A stretch of DNA of 64,000 nt from Streptomyces olindensis (GTDB taxonomy: Bacteria > Actinomycetota > Actinomycetes > Streptomycetales > Streptomycetaceae): assembly GCA_000696115.1 (NCBI GenBank), contig JJOH01000004.1:247540-311539 (forward strand). The letters run 5' to 3'. The notes under the pieces were generated by a model that was given only the letters and a program-made list of their open reading frames with translations, did not search any database and was not told the DNA's origin. This document shows, in pieces, positions 50,946 through 58,684 of the stretch (its first letter is position 1; every line of letters begins with the position of its first letter). Both the position numbers and the translations under genes were made by a program.

Positions 50946-51503
50946 TCAGTCCTCGAACCCCTCAGCCGCCCGCTTCTCCCTCAGCTCCATGATCGCGCGG
51001 CGGCGGGCCAGGCGGTGGGTGCGGCGGATCTGGGCCTCCTGGTAGCGGCGCTTGTCGCGTTCGGTCTCCGGGAGGACCGGGGGCACCCGGCGGGGCTTGC
51101 CGTCGGCGTCGACGGCGGCGAAGACGAGGTAGGCGGAGCCGACCTGCGTGGGCGGCGCGGACTCGTTCCAGCGCTCGGCCAGCACCCGGACACCGACCTC
51201 CATGGAGGTCCGGCCGGTCCAGTTCACCTGCGCCTTGACGTGGACCAGGTCGCCGACGCGGACCGGCTCCAGGAACGCCATCTCGTCCATGGACGCCGTG
51301 ACGGCCGGCCCGCCCGAGTGCCGCCCGGCCACGGCACCCGCCGCGTCGTCGACCAGCTTCATGATCACGCCGCCGTGCACGGTCCCCAGCAGGTTCGTGT
51401 CGTTGTGGGTCATGATGTGGCTGAGGGTCGTGCGGGACGCCGAAGTCGGCTTGCCCGGGATATCCGGACTGCCGGAATCCGCAGCTGGGGCCTGGTCTGT
51501 CAT
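50946..51503 (-). CDS. Acyl-CoA thioesterase (hotdog fold)
   Basis: 185 residues from the ATG at 51503 (AGGGG upstream). The hotdog domain spans about 20-140: SHIMTHNDTNLLGTVHGGVIMKLVDDAAGAVAGRHS, with the active-site Asn/Asp and Gly turn, then ASMDEMAFLEPVRVGDLVHVKAQVNWTGRTSMEVGV and a final strand. It hydrolyses acyl-CoA to free acid and CoA, and belongs to the YciA/BFIT-like group. The C-terminal 45 residues are a charged, Arg-rich helical tail (RDKRRYQEAQIRRTHRLARRRA). It is a single gene, divergent from the first LCP gene. Confidence 0.88.
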   Translation of the reverse strand: MTDQAPAADSGSPDIPGKPTSASRTTLSHIMTHNDTNLLGTVHGGVIMKLVDDAAGAVAGRHSGGPAVTASMDEMAFLEPVRVGDLVHVKAQVNWTGRTSMEVGVRVLAERWNESAPPTQVGSAYLVFAAVDADGKPRRVPPVLPETERDKRRYQEAQIRRTHRLARRRAIMELREKRAAEGFED

Positions 51504-51622
51504 GGCCCCTACCTTATGCCGAGGCGGCATGAGGGGGTTTTGTGTCAGCTTCGCCACAGCCGTGCTCTGATTTTCCGACGACTCTTGTATGGCGCACTAC
51601 GGGGACCTGCACACTGGGGCGC

Positions 51623-52924
51623 ATGAACAATTGGCCCGAGGGATGGTCCGACGACAACCGCGGCAGCCGGTACGGACGCGGCAGCGCGAGCGCACAGCCC
51701 GAGAGCGCCCGTGTCATGCGGCAGGTCCGCCGCGGCCCGGCGCCGTCGCCCGGGCAGGGTGCCTACGGCGGCGCACCGCAGTACGCGGGCGGCGTGCCGC
51801 AGCAGCCGTCGTACGTGGACGGCGGCTACGCCGAGCCGCCCGGCGCCTACGACAGCGGCTACAACACCGGCCAGGTCTACGGCTCCCCCGGCGGCAGAGG
51901 CCCCGGTGGACCGGGCGGCGGCGGGTACGAGCCGCGCCCCGCGCCGAACTGGCGCCGCCGCATCAAGGTGACGGCGATCACGCTGGTGACGGTCCTGGTG
52001 GTGACGAGCGTCGCCACGTACTTCTGGGCCGACTCCAAGCTCAACCGCGACGTCGACCTGTCGAAGGTCATCGACCGGCCGGAGGCGGGCGAGGGCACGA
52101 ACTACCTGATCGTCGGCTCCGACAGCCGCGCGGGCATGTCGGCCGAGGAGAAGAAGAAGCTGCACACCGGGTCCGCCGAGGGCAAGCGCACGGACTCGAT
52201 GATGATCCTGCACACCGGCAGCAACGGCCCGACGCTGATCTCGCTGCCGCGTGACTCGAACGTCACGATCCCCTCCTACAAGGGCTCCGACTCCGGCAAG
52301 CTCTACCCGGCCACGGGCCGTCAGGTGAAGCTGAACGCGGCGTACGCGGAGGACGGACCGGAGCTGCTGGTCCGCACGGTCGAGGCCAATACGGGGCTGC
52401 ACATCGACCACTACGTGGAGATCGGCTTCGGCGGCTTCGCGAACATCGTGGACGCGGTCGGCGGGGTCGAGATGGACATCCCGCAGGACATCAAGGACAC
52501 CAAGTCCGGCGCGGACCTGAAGAAGGGCAAGCAGACCCTCAACGGCGAGCAGGCCCTCGCCTTCGTCCGTACCCGCTACGCGCTCGCGGGCTCCGACCTG
52601 GACCGCACGAAGAACCAGCAGAAGTTCCTCTCGGCCCTGGCCAACCAGGTCGCCACCCCGAGCACGATCCTGAACCCCTTCAAGCTGTACCCGACGATGG
52701 GCGCCGGCCTGGACTCCCTCGTGGTCGACAAGGACATGGGCCTGTTCGACCTGGCGTCGATGTTCTGGGCGATGAAGGGCGTCAGCGGCGGCGAGGGCAA
52801 GTCGATGAACATGCCGATCTCGGGCAACTCCGCGAACGGCAACCTCCAGTGGGACACCGCGAAGGTGAAGACGCTGGTGAACCAGCTGAAGAACGACGAG
52901 AAGGTCACCGTCTCGGGCAACTGA
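51623..52924 (+). CDS. LCP (LytR-CpsA-Psr) family wall-polymer ligase
   Basis: 433 residues from the ATG at 51623, with a possible -10 CACACT (51610-51615) and -35 TTGTAT (51585-51590) indicating a very short leader. A Gly/Tyr/Pro-rich cytoplasmic N-terminus of about 115 residues precedes one TM segment (VTAITLVTVLVVTSVATYFW). The LCP domain follows with YLIVGSDSRAG, KRTDSMMILHTGSNGPTLISLPRDSNVTIP, VKLNAAYAEDGPELLVRTVEANTG, DHYVEIGFGGFANIVDAVGG and GEQALAFVRTRYALAGSDLDRTKNQQKF in outline, holding the Arg and Asp residues that bind the prenyl-pyrophosphate. LCP enzymes attach glycopolymers to peptidoglycan outside the membrane. It has no LytR_C domain. Confidence 0.92.
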   Translation: MNNWPEGWSDDNRGSRYGRGSASAQPESARVMRQVRRGPAPSPGQGAYGGAPQYAGGVPQQPSYVDGGYAEPPGAYDSGYNTGQVYGSPGGRGPGGPGGGGYEPRPAPNWRRRIKVTAITLVTVLVVTSVATYFWADSKLNRDVDLSKVIDRPEAGEGTNYLIVGSDSRAGMSAEEKKKLHTGSAEGKRTDSMMILHTGSNGPTLISLPRDSNVTIPSYKGSDSGKLYPATGRQVKLNAAYAEDGPELLVRTVEANTGLHIDHYVEIGFGGFANIVDAVGGVEMDIPQDIKDTKSGADLKKGKQTLNGEQALAFVRTRYALAGSDLDRTKNQQKFLSALANQVATPSTILNPFKLYPTMGAGLDSLVVDKDMGLFDLASMFWAMKGVSGGEGKSMNMPISGNSANGNLQWDTAKVKTLVNQLKNDEKVTVSGN

Positions 52925-52937
52925 GCCCGAAGCGGCG

Positions 52938-52967
52938 GAAGGGGGCACCCGGGCGGGTGCCCCCTTC
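52938..52967 (+). terminator. Terminator after the first LCP gene
   Basis: GAAGGGGGCACCC (52938-52950) pairs perfectly with GGGTGCCCCCTTC (52955-52967) around GGGC. It lies between the LCP gene and the 3' end of the copper-storage-like gene. Confidence 0.85.
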
Positions 52968-52984
52968 GCCGTGAGCGGCGGTCC

Positions 52985-53350
52985 TCACATCGTGGCGGCC
53001 GACATCTTCCGGCACATCTCGGCGCAGGTGCGACACGCCTCGGCACAGCGCATCATCTGCGCGTCGTCCGGCATGGACATACACGCCTCGGCGCACATGT
53101 CACAGGCCCGGGCGCACATCGCGCACATCTCGGCCGCGAGTGGCGAGCGGCGCATCATCATGTCGGCGCACATGCGGGTCATCTCGGCGCAGTCCATGAC
53201 CGCGCGCATGACCTGCATCTGGGCCTGGCCACCCATCTGCATGCAGGAGCTCATGGTCTCCTCGCACGTGCTGTGGCAGGACATGCACGCCTGGACGCAG
53301 TCCTGCATCTCCTTGCTCATCGGGGTGGCCGTGGTGGGCTGCTGGGTCAT
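52985..53350 (-). CDS. Four-helix-bundle copper-storage-like protein (Csp/DUF326 type)
   Basis: 121 residues from the ATG at 53350 with GGGAGG three bases upstream. Sixteen cysteines are spaced in pairs along four helices: QDCVQACMSCHSTCEETM, CMQMGGQAQMQVMRAVMDC, MCAMCARACDMCAEACM and CAEACRTCAEMCRK. There is no signal peptide, so it belongs with the cytosolic Csp3-like proteins, which store many Cu(I) ions on cysteines inside a helix bundle. Methionine is also abundant (MMM at the second helix end). No copper regulator or exporter is adjacent. Metal binding is inferred from the family. Confidence 0.83.
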   Translation of the reverse strand: MTQQPTTATPMSKEMQDCVQACMSCHSTCEETMSSCMQMGGQAQMQVMRAVMDCAEMTRMCADMMMRRSPLAAEMCAMCARACDMCAEACMSMPDDAQMMRCAEACRTCAEMCRKMSAATM

Positions 53351-53550
53351 GGTTCCTCCCGGGGACGGCGGGGGCCGGGGGTCGGTCCCCGTGCCCTTCC
53401 GTCCTACGCCTGTGCGGCGCCGCCCGCCAACGGGGCGGAAGGAACCAATCCGCCAAGCGTGCGTCACGGCCCGTCGGCGTCCGTGACCAGAGCCATGGCC
53501 TTCGGACGGGAGGTCGGCCCGTGCCGGCGGACGAGGCCCGGCCGCCTCCC

Positions 53551-55026
53551 TCACGTGCACGCCACCTCGTCCCCCCGCACCACCCCGAACTCCCCCTGCC
53601 CCGGATCCTCGGCCCGTACCTTGCGGACGCGTTCGAAGTCCGCCCCCGCGATGACCTTCAGGGTCGGGCCCAGGCCCTTGACCGGGCGCAGTTCGCTGCC
53701 CGGGAGGGCCGTCGCGAGGGACTTGGCCGAGCGGTCCCAGCGGGGGTCGTAGGCGACGACCGTGCGCTTCACGTCGCGGGCGGTGGCGTTCACCGGGGCC
53801 CGCGTCGTACGGAAGCCCGTCGACGCGAGGGCCGCGTTCACCCGGCGGCCGAGGCCGGGCGTGCGCGTGCCGTTCTCCACCTGGACGCGGATCTGCTGCG
53901 GGGCCACCGACACGATGCGGGCCGCGGCGCGCTGCCGGTGCACGGACAGCGGCTGGTCCTGGCGCAGGGCGTGGAAGAGGCGCTCCGCCTTCACGGGGTC
54001 CCACTTCAGCGTGGAGCCGACGCCCTTCACGGCGTATCCCATCCGCCCGATCGGGACGGTGGTGAACTCGGAGGAGGAGGGGGAGAAGTTCCGCATGGCC
54101 CGGCCGAGGTCGAGCATCTCATCCGTGCCGAAGCCCTTGTCGGCCCGCACCGAGCCGAGCACGGCCCGGGTCACGTCCCGGAACTTCATCGGGTTGAGGA
54201 GGATCCCGGAGGATGTGACGCGTTCCACGAGCGCCGCCATGAAGCGCTGCTGCCGTTTCATGCGGCCCAGGTCTGACGCCCCGTCGACGTGGCGGGCGCG
54301 CACGTACTGGAGTGCCTGGCCGCCCGCGAGGGTGTGCCGGCCGGCGGGGAGGTCCAGGCCGGTGTAGCTGTCCTTCAGGGGGGCGGCCGTGCAGATCTGT
54401 ACGCCGCCGACGACGTCCACCGTCTTCATGAAGCTCGTGAAGTCGACCTCCAGGTAGTGGTCGATCTTCACCTTGGTCATGCTCTCCACGGTCCGCACGG
54501 TCAGCTGCGGCCCGCCCTCCGCGTACGCCGCGTTCAGCTTGACCGGGTGCCCGCCGTGCCGTTCGCCCGTCGTGCGGTCGACGTGCGGGGGCATCACCGC
54601 GTACGAGTCGCGCGGCAGGCTCACCACGCTCGCCCGTTCCCGGTCCTCCGAGATGTGCACGATCATGATCGTGTCGGTGCAGTGGCAGGGTGCCCCGCCC
54701 AGCCGGTACTTGCGCCGCTCCTCCTTGCTGATCTTCTCGCGGTCGTCGGTGCCGACGAGCAGGACGTTCATGCCGTGGCCGGCCTGGGGCCGGTTCTTCA
54801 TGTCCTTGAAGGGGTCGACCCGGGCGATGTCCGCGTCCAGGCTGGTCACGACCGCGTGTCCGATGCCGGCGGAGGCGAGGACCACCACGGACAGTGTGGT
54901 GACGGCCCGCATGCCCCAGCGCGGCTTCCGGCGCCGTGCGGGCGGTGCGGGCCGACGGGGGGCGGGTGGCTGGGGGCGGCGCTGGGGTGCGGCGGTGGAC
55001 CGAGGGGACCGCGGCGGCGTGGGCAT
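53551..55026 (-). CDS. LCP-family protein with LytR_C domain
   Basis: 491 residues from the ATG at 55026 (GGAGGT eight bases upstream). A basic, Pro-rich cytoplasmic N-terminus (residues 1-40) and one TM segment (AVTTLSVVVLASAGIGHAVV) precede the LCP domain: VLLVGTDDREKI, DTIMIVHISEDRERASVVSLPRDSYAVMP, LNAAYAEGGPQLTVRTVESMT, DHYLEVDFTSFMKTVDVVGG, GGQALQYVRARHVDGASDLGRM. A C-terminal LytR_C domain covers about 375-475 (IRVQVENGTRTPGLGRRVNAAL). It is divergent from the glycosyltransferase gene and read toward the copper-storage gene. Function as wall-polymer ligase is by family. Confidence 0.92.
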   Translation of the reverse strand: MPTPPRSPRSTAAPQRRPQPPAPRRPAPPARRRKPRWGMRAVTTLSVVVLASAGIGHAVVTSLDADIARVDPFKDMKNRPQAGHGMNVLLVGTDDREKISKEERRKYRLGGAPCHCTDTIMIVHISEDRERASVVSLPRDSYAVMPPHVDRTTGERHGGHPVKLNAAYAEGGPQLTVRTVESMTKVKIDHYLEVDFTSFMKTVDVVGGVQICTAAPLKDSYTGLDLPAGRHTLAGGQALQYVRARHVDGASDLGRMKRQQRFMAALVERVTSSGILLNPMKFRDVTRAVLGSVRADKGFGTDEMLDLGRAMRNFSPSSSEFTTVPIGRMGYAVKGVGSTLKWDPVKAERLFHALRQDQPLSVHRQRAAARIVSVAPQQIRVQVENGTRTPGLGRRVNAALASTGFRTTRAPVNATARDVKRTVVAYDPRWDRSAKSLATALPGSELRPVKGLGPTLKVIAGADFERVRKVRAEDPGQGEFGVVRGDEVACT

Positions 55027-55153
55027 GGGGACACCTCCGGACGACGGCCGTACGTGGGATCCGTGAAACCGTAGGCCGATACGATCTGCGGCCCGCGGTA
55101 CCGCCCCGGCGGCGCGCAACGCTATCCCCCGTTCGCGGTAACGTGAGCCCCCT

Positions 55154-56197
55154 ATGAACGCCAATCCCGACGTGCGGCTCCCCGCCGTTTCCGTGATCAT
55201 GCCTGTCCTCAACGAGGAGCGGCATCTGCGGGGAGCAGTCCAAGCGATCCTCGCGCAGGAGTACGCCGGCGAGATGGAGGTCGTGATCGCCCTCGGTCCG
55301 TCCACGGACCGCACGGACGAGATCGCCGCCGAGCTCGTGGCCGAAGACCCGCGTGTGCACACCGTCCCCAACCCCACCGGCCGTACGCCCGCGGCGCTGA
55401 ACGCGGCGATCAACGCCTCCCGGCATCCGATCGTGGTCCGGGTCGACGGCCACGGCATGCTCTCCCCGAACTACATCGCCACCGCGGTACGGCTCCTGGA
55501 GGAGACCGGCGCGCAGAACGTCGGCGGCATCATGCACGCCGAGGGCGAGAACGACTGGGAGCACGCCGTCGCCGCCGCGATGACCTCGAAGATAGGTGTG
55601 GGCAACGCCTCGTTCCACACGGGCGGGGAGGCGGGCCCGGCCGAGACGGTCTACCTGGGGGTGTTCCGGCGCGAGGCGCTGGAGCAGCAGGGTGGCTACA
55701 ACGTGGAGTTCATCCGCGCCCAGGACTGGGAGCTGAACTTCCGCATCCGTGAGGCGGGCGGGCTGGTCTGGTTCTCGCCCGAGCTGAAGGTGTCGTACCG
55801 GCCGCGGCCGAGCGTGAAGGCGCTCGCCAAGCAGTACAAGGACTACGGCCGTTGGCGGCACGTCGTCGCCCGCTACCACGAGGGTTCGATCAACCTGCGC
55901 TACCTCGCCCCGCCGACCGCCGTGTGCGCGATCGCGGCCGGGATCCTGGTGGGCGTGCTGCTGACGCCGTGGGGCTTCGTGGTGCCCGGCGGCTATCTCG
56001 CGGCGATCCTGCTGGGTTCGATCCCGGCGGGCAAGGGGCTGCCGCTGAAGGCGCGGCTGCAGATCCCCGTGGCGCTGGCCACGATGCACATGTCGTGGGG
56101 CTGGGGCTTCCTGACCAGCCCGCGGGCGCTGGCGAGGAAGGTCATCGCGTCCCGGCGCCCGTCGGTCCGGGCGGACGCCGACGCGGCCACCGGCTGA
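55154..56197 (+). CDS. Family-2 glycosyltransferase with C-terminal membrane segments
   Basis: 347 residues, ATG at 55154; TAACGT (55139-55144) lies nine bases upstream and no ribosome site is visible, so the transcript is likely leaderless or nearly so. The GT-A domain has VSVIMPVLNEERHLRGAVQAI, VVIALGPSTDRTDEI, the nucleotide/metal motif IVVRVDGHGMLSPNY (DxD replaced by DGH), GRRNGG-like VGGIMHAEGEN, and RAQDWELNFRIREAGG containing the acidic D-W-E-L-N motif. Two or three hydrophobic segments near the end (CAIAAGILVGVLLTPWGFVV, YLAAILLGSI) anchor it. It probably adds a sugar to a lipid-linked intermediate of the glycopolymer that LCP proteins transfer. Confidence 0.87.
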   Translation: MNANPDVRLPAVSVIMPVLNEERHLRGAVQAILAQEYAGEMEVVIALGPSTDRTDEIAAELVAEDPRVHTVPNPTGRTPAALNAAINASRHPIVVRVDGHGMLSPNYIATAVRLLEETGAQNVGGIMHAEGENDWEHAVAAAMTSKIGVGNASFHTGGEAGPAETVYLGVFRREALEQQGGYNVEFIRAQDWELNFRIREAGGLVWFSPELKVSYRPRPSVKALAKQYKDYGRWRHVVARYHEGSINLRYLAPPTAVCAIAAGILVGVLLTPWGFVVPGGYLAAILLGSIPAGKGLPLKARLQIPVALATMHMSWGWGFLTSPRALARKVIASRRPSVRADADAATG

Positions 56198-56215
56198 CCC
56201 CAGGCCGCAGGGTTT

Positions 56216-56243
56216 CGGGCCCCTTCCTCTCGGGAGGGGCCCG
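56216..56243. terminator. Hairpin between glycosyltransferase and LCP genes
   Basis: Arms CGGGCCCC (56216-56223) and GGGGCCCG (56236-56243), extended by TCC/GGA, lie at the meeting point of two convergent genes. Confidence 0.75.
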
Positions 56244-56249
56244 TCTTCG

Positions 56250-58592
56250 TCACCAGGTGAAGCCGGGGTTGACGTGCATGCACGCCTTGTCGTCCGCGCC
56301 GTTGAGCGCCTCGGCCGACTTCGGGGTCCTGTCGTTCCGCTTCGGCGCCTTGTAGTCGGAGCCGGTACGCCAGTCCGCGCCCACGACGAGCGTGATGCCG
56401 GAGACGTCGGTCGACCGCTTCACCGAACTCAGCGGGATCCCGAGGGCCTCGGCGACGCGCTGGGCGTCGCCCTCCAGGTCGGCGCTCGGGTAGCGGACGA
56501 CGGTCCGGTCCTCGCTCCATGAGCCGTCGGTGTCGGCGACGGCCTCGGTGAAGCCCTCCTCCTTCAGCAGCCCGGCCACGGTGCTTGCGCGTCCGCTCGC
56601 CGGGGCGAGGGTGTCGGTGCGGGTGCCGTTGCGGACCTGGACGGCGATCTCGTTGTCGGCCGCGGCCGGGTCGGCGGAGGCCTTCTCCTCGGCCTTCTTC
56701 GTCTTGTCCTTGCCGTCCAGGGCGATGTCCTCGCGCACCAGCCGGAACAGTTGCTCGGCGTCCTCCGTGGGCTCCACGCGGGCGCCGACGTACCGGTTGG
56801 GCATCGTGGTCATGGTGATGCGCTCCGGCTCCACCTTGCGCAGCTCGGTGCTGAGGTCGTAGAGCTTCCTGACGGTGTCGAGGCCCGGGTCGACCGTCAT
56901 GGCGCGGGTGGCCTCCTCGGCCAGTCTGCGCAGCTGGTTGGGGCTGCTGAGGGTGGCGTTCTCGCGCAGTTGGCGGACCATCGCGTTCATGTACATGTGC
57001 TGGGCCTTGGCGCGGGCGAGGTCGCTGCCGTCCTCGAAGCCGTAGCGCGTGCGCAGCCACTGCAGGGCCTGCTCGCCCTGGATGTACGAGGTGCCCTTCT
57101 CCAGTTTCAGGCCCGAGCCCTTGCCGTCGGAGGTGCGGGAGTGGATGTTGGCGTCCACGCAGACGGGGACGCCGCCGACGGCGTCGGCCATCGAGACGAC
57201 TCCGGCGAAGTCGACCATGATGAAGTGGTCGATGTGGATGCCGGTGAGCTCCTGCCAGGTGGCCACCGTGCAGCCGGGGCCGCCGTGGCCGAGGCTCTGG
57301 TTGGTCATCGTCCGGCCCTGGGTCGCCGGGTAGACCTTGCCGTCGTCCGGGTCGGTGCACTTGGGGATCTTGACCAGGGTGTCGCGGGGCATGCTGATGA
57401 CCGACATGTTGGTGCGGTCGGCGGACAGGTGCAGCAGCATCTGGACGTCGGCCAGGGGAGTGGCGCCGAACGTCTCGCGGGCGCCGCCGAGTTTCTGGTT
57501 CTCCTCGGTGTCGCGGGCGTCGGAGCCGATGAGGAGGATGTTCAGCGGGGTCTGGCCGGCGGCGTTCGGCGTCGGGGCGGCGACCTTGTTGTCGCCGAGG
57601 TTCAGGGCGTCCTTCTTGATGTTGCCGTTGAGGTGCCGGTAGTAGAAGTAGCCCGTCCCGGCCGTGCCGAGTATCAGCACGGCGAGCACCACGGCGGACC
57701 ACTTCAACGCCCGCCGCCTGCGCCGGGGCCGGCCCCCGCGCCGCCGCCCGCCTCCCTCGCCGCCGTCACCGCCACGGCCATCCGCAGAGGACCCCACGCC
57801 CGCGGCCGAGGCCCCCTCATGACCGGCGGACTCGGCGCCGCGGGCCGGTCCGCTGTCACCGCCGGGCGTCTTCGTGCCGCGGGCCGGTCTGCTGTCGCTG
57901 CTCGGGGTCTTCGTGTCGCGCGCGGGTCCGCTGTCATCGCCGGGCGCTTTGGTGTCGCGGGCCGACCTGCCGTTGTCGCTGGGCGTCTTCGTGCCGCGGG
58001 CCGACCTGCTGTCGCTGCTCGGGGTCTTCGTGTCGCGCGCGGGTCCGCTGTCATCGCCGGGCGCTTTGGTGTCGCGGGCCGACCTGCCGTTGCCGCTGGG
58101 CGTCTTCGTGCCGTGGGCCGGTCTGCTGTCGCTGCTCGGGGTCTTCGTGTCGCGCGCGGGTCCGCTGTCATCGCCGGGCGCTTTCGCGCCGCGGGCCGAC
58201 CTGCCGTCGCCGGGTGTCTTCGCGCCCCGCGTGAACCTGTCCTCGCCGCCGGGTGTCTTAGCGCCCCGCGTGGGCCTGCCGTCGCCGCCGGGTGTCTTAG
58301 CGCCCCGCGTGGGCCTGCCGTCGCCGCCGGGTGTCTTAGCGCCCCGCGTGGGCCTGCCGTCGCCGCCGGGTGTCTTCGTGCCCCGCGTGGGCCCGCTGTC
58401 ACCGCTCGGCGGTTTCGCGCCGCGCGTCGGCCCGTCGTCGACGCTCGGCGTCTTCGTGTCCGTCCTCGTGTTCCCCGTCGGCATGCCGTCGCCCTCGGGC
58501 GACCGCGTGCCCGTCGGCTCGTTTCCGCCCGGGACCGGTTCGTGGTGGACGCTCCGTCGCGTTCCGTCCTCCCGCACACCGCTCTGCGTCAC
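56250..58592 (-). CDS. LCP-family protein, type B, with long repeat-rich N-terminus
   Basis: 780 residues from a GTG at 58592 (AGAGGA about nine bases upstream); ATG at 58484 is a weaker alternative. The first 260 residues are a Lys/Thr/Pro/Gly/Asp repeat tract, units such as TKTPGGDGRPTRGA, lying on the cytoplasmic side. One TM (LKWSAVVLAVLILGTAGTGYFYY) follows. The LCP domain has ILLIGSDARDTEEN, VQMLLHLSADRTNMSVISMPRDTLV, the type-B insertion PKCTDPDDGKVYPATQ, DHFIMVDFAGVVSMADAVGG, GEQALQWLRTRYGFEDGSDLARAKAQH in outline. A LytR_C domain (VQVRNGTRTDTLAPASGRA to VVGADWR) ends it. It is paralogous to 60678-62366. The tract is four to five times longer than in that paralogue. Confidence 0.9.
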   Translation of the reverse strand: MTQSGVREDGTRRSVHHEPVPGGNEPTGTRSPEGDGMPTGNTRTDTKTPSVDDGPTRGAKPPSGDSGPTRGTKTPGGDGRPTRGAKTPGGDGRPTRGAKTPGGDGRPTRGAKTPGGEDRFTRGAKTPGDGRSARGAKAPGDDSGPARDTKTPSSDSRPAHGTKTPSGNGRSARDTKAPGDDSGPARDTKTPSSDSRSARGTKTPSDNGRSARDTKAPGDDSGPARDTKTPSSDSRPARGTKTPGGDSGPARGAESAGHEGASAAGVGSSADGRGGDGGEGGGRRRGGRPRRRRRALKWSAVVLAVLILGTAGTGYFYYRHLNGNIKKDALNLGDNKVAAPTPNAAGQTPLNILLIGSDARDTEENQKLGGARETFGATPLADVQMLLHLSADRTNMSVISMPRDTLVKIPKCTDPDDGKVYPATQGRTMTNQSLGHGGPGCTVATWQELTGIHIDHFIMVDFAGVVSMADAVGGVPVCVDANIHSRTSDGKGSGLKLEKGTSYIQGEQALQWLRTRYGFEDGSDLARAKAQHMYMNAMVRQLRENATLSSPNQLRRLAEEATRAMTVDPGLDTVRKLYDLSTELRKVEPERITMTTMPNRYVGARVEPTEDAEQLFRLVREDIALDGKDKTKKAEEKASADPAAADNEIAVQVRNGTRTDTLAPASGRASTVAGLLKEEGFTEAVADTDGSWSEDRTVVRYPSADLEGDAQRVAEALGIPLSSVKRSTDVSGITLVVGADWRTGSDYKAPKRNDRTPKSAEALNGADDKACMHVNPGFTW
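57847..58428 (-). repeat. Intragenic minisatellite, 39 bp units
   Basis: About 15 tandem units of 39 bases (13 codons), one shortened to 36. Units at 58234-58389 are nearly identical to one another. Units at 57886-58002, 58003-58119 and from 58120 repeat as a higher-order 117-base block, differing at few positions. The period keeps the reading frame throughout. The encoded tract is basic and Thr-Pro rich (KTP in each unit). Confidence 0.92.
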
Positions 58593-58625
58593 TTTCCCCG
58601 GTCCTCTCCGCCCCCCGCGCATGCA

Positions 58626-58667
58626 ACAGGCCCGCCCTGCCTCCTGTTAGACGCACGACGGGCCTGT
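58626..58667 (-). terminator. Hairpin between two LCP genes
   Basis: ACAGGCCCG (58626-58634) pairs with CGGGCCTGT (58659-58667). It lies at the 3' end of the type A gene at 58685-60457. The segment around it resembles the terminator at 62414-62449, in line with the block duplication. Confidence 0.65.
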
Positions 58668-58684
58668 CAGTTGCCCTCAGCGGG

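Noticed and set aside
57847..58428. The 39-base repeats as a CRISPR array
   Set aside because: There are no unique spacers between units, the period keeps the reading frame, and no cas genes are present.
57874..58650. 258-codon frame opposite the LCP repeat tract, with regular repeats of its own
   Set aside because: It mirrors the minisatellite on the other strand; the LCP frame has the TM and catalytic domain that the repeats lead into.
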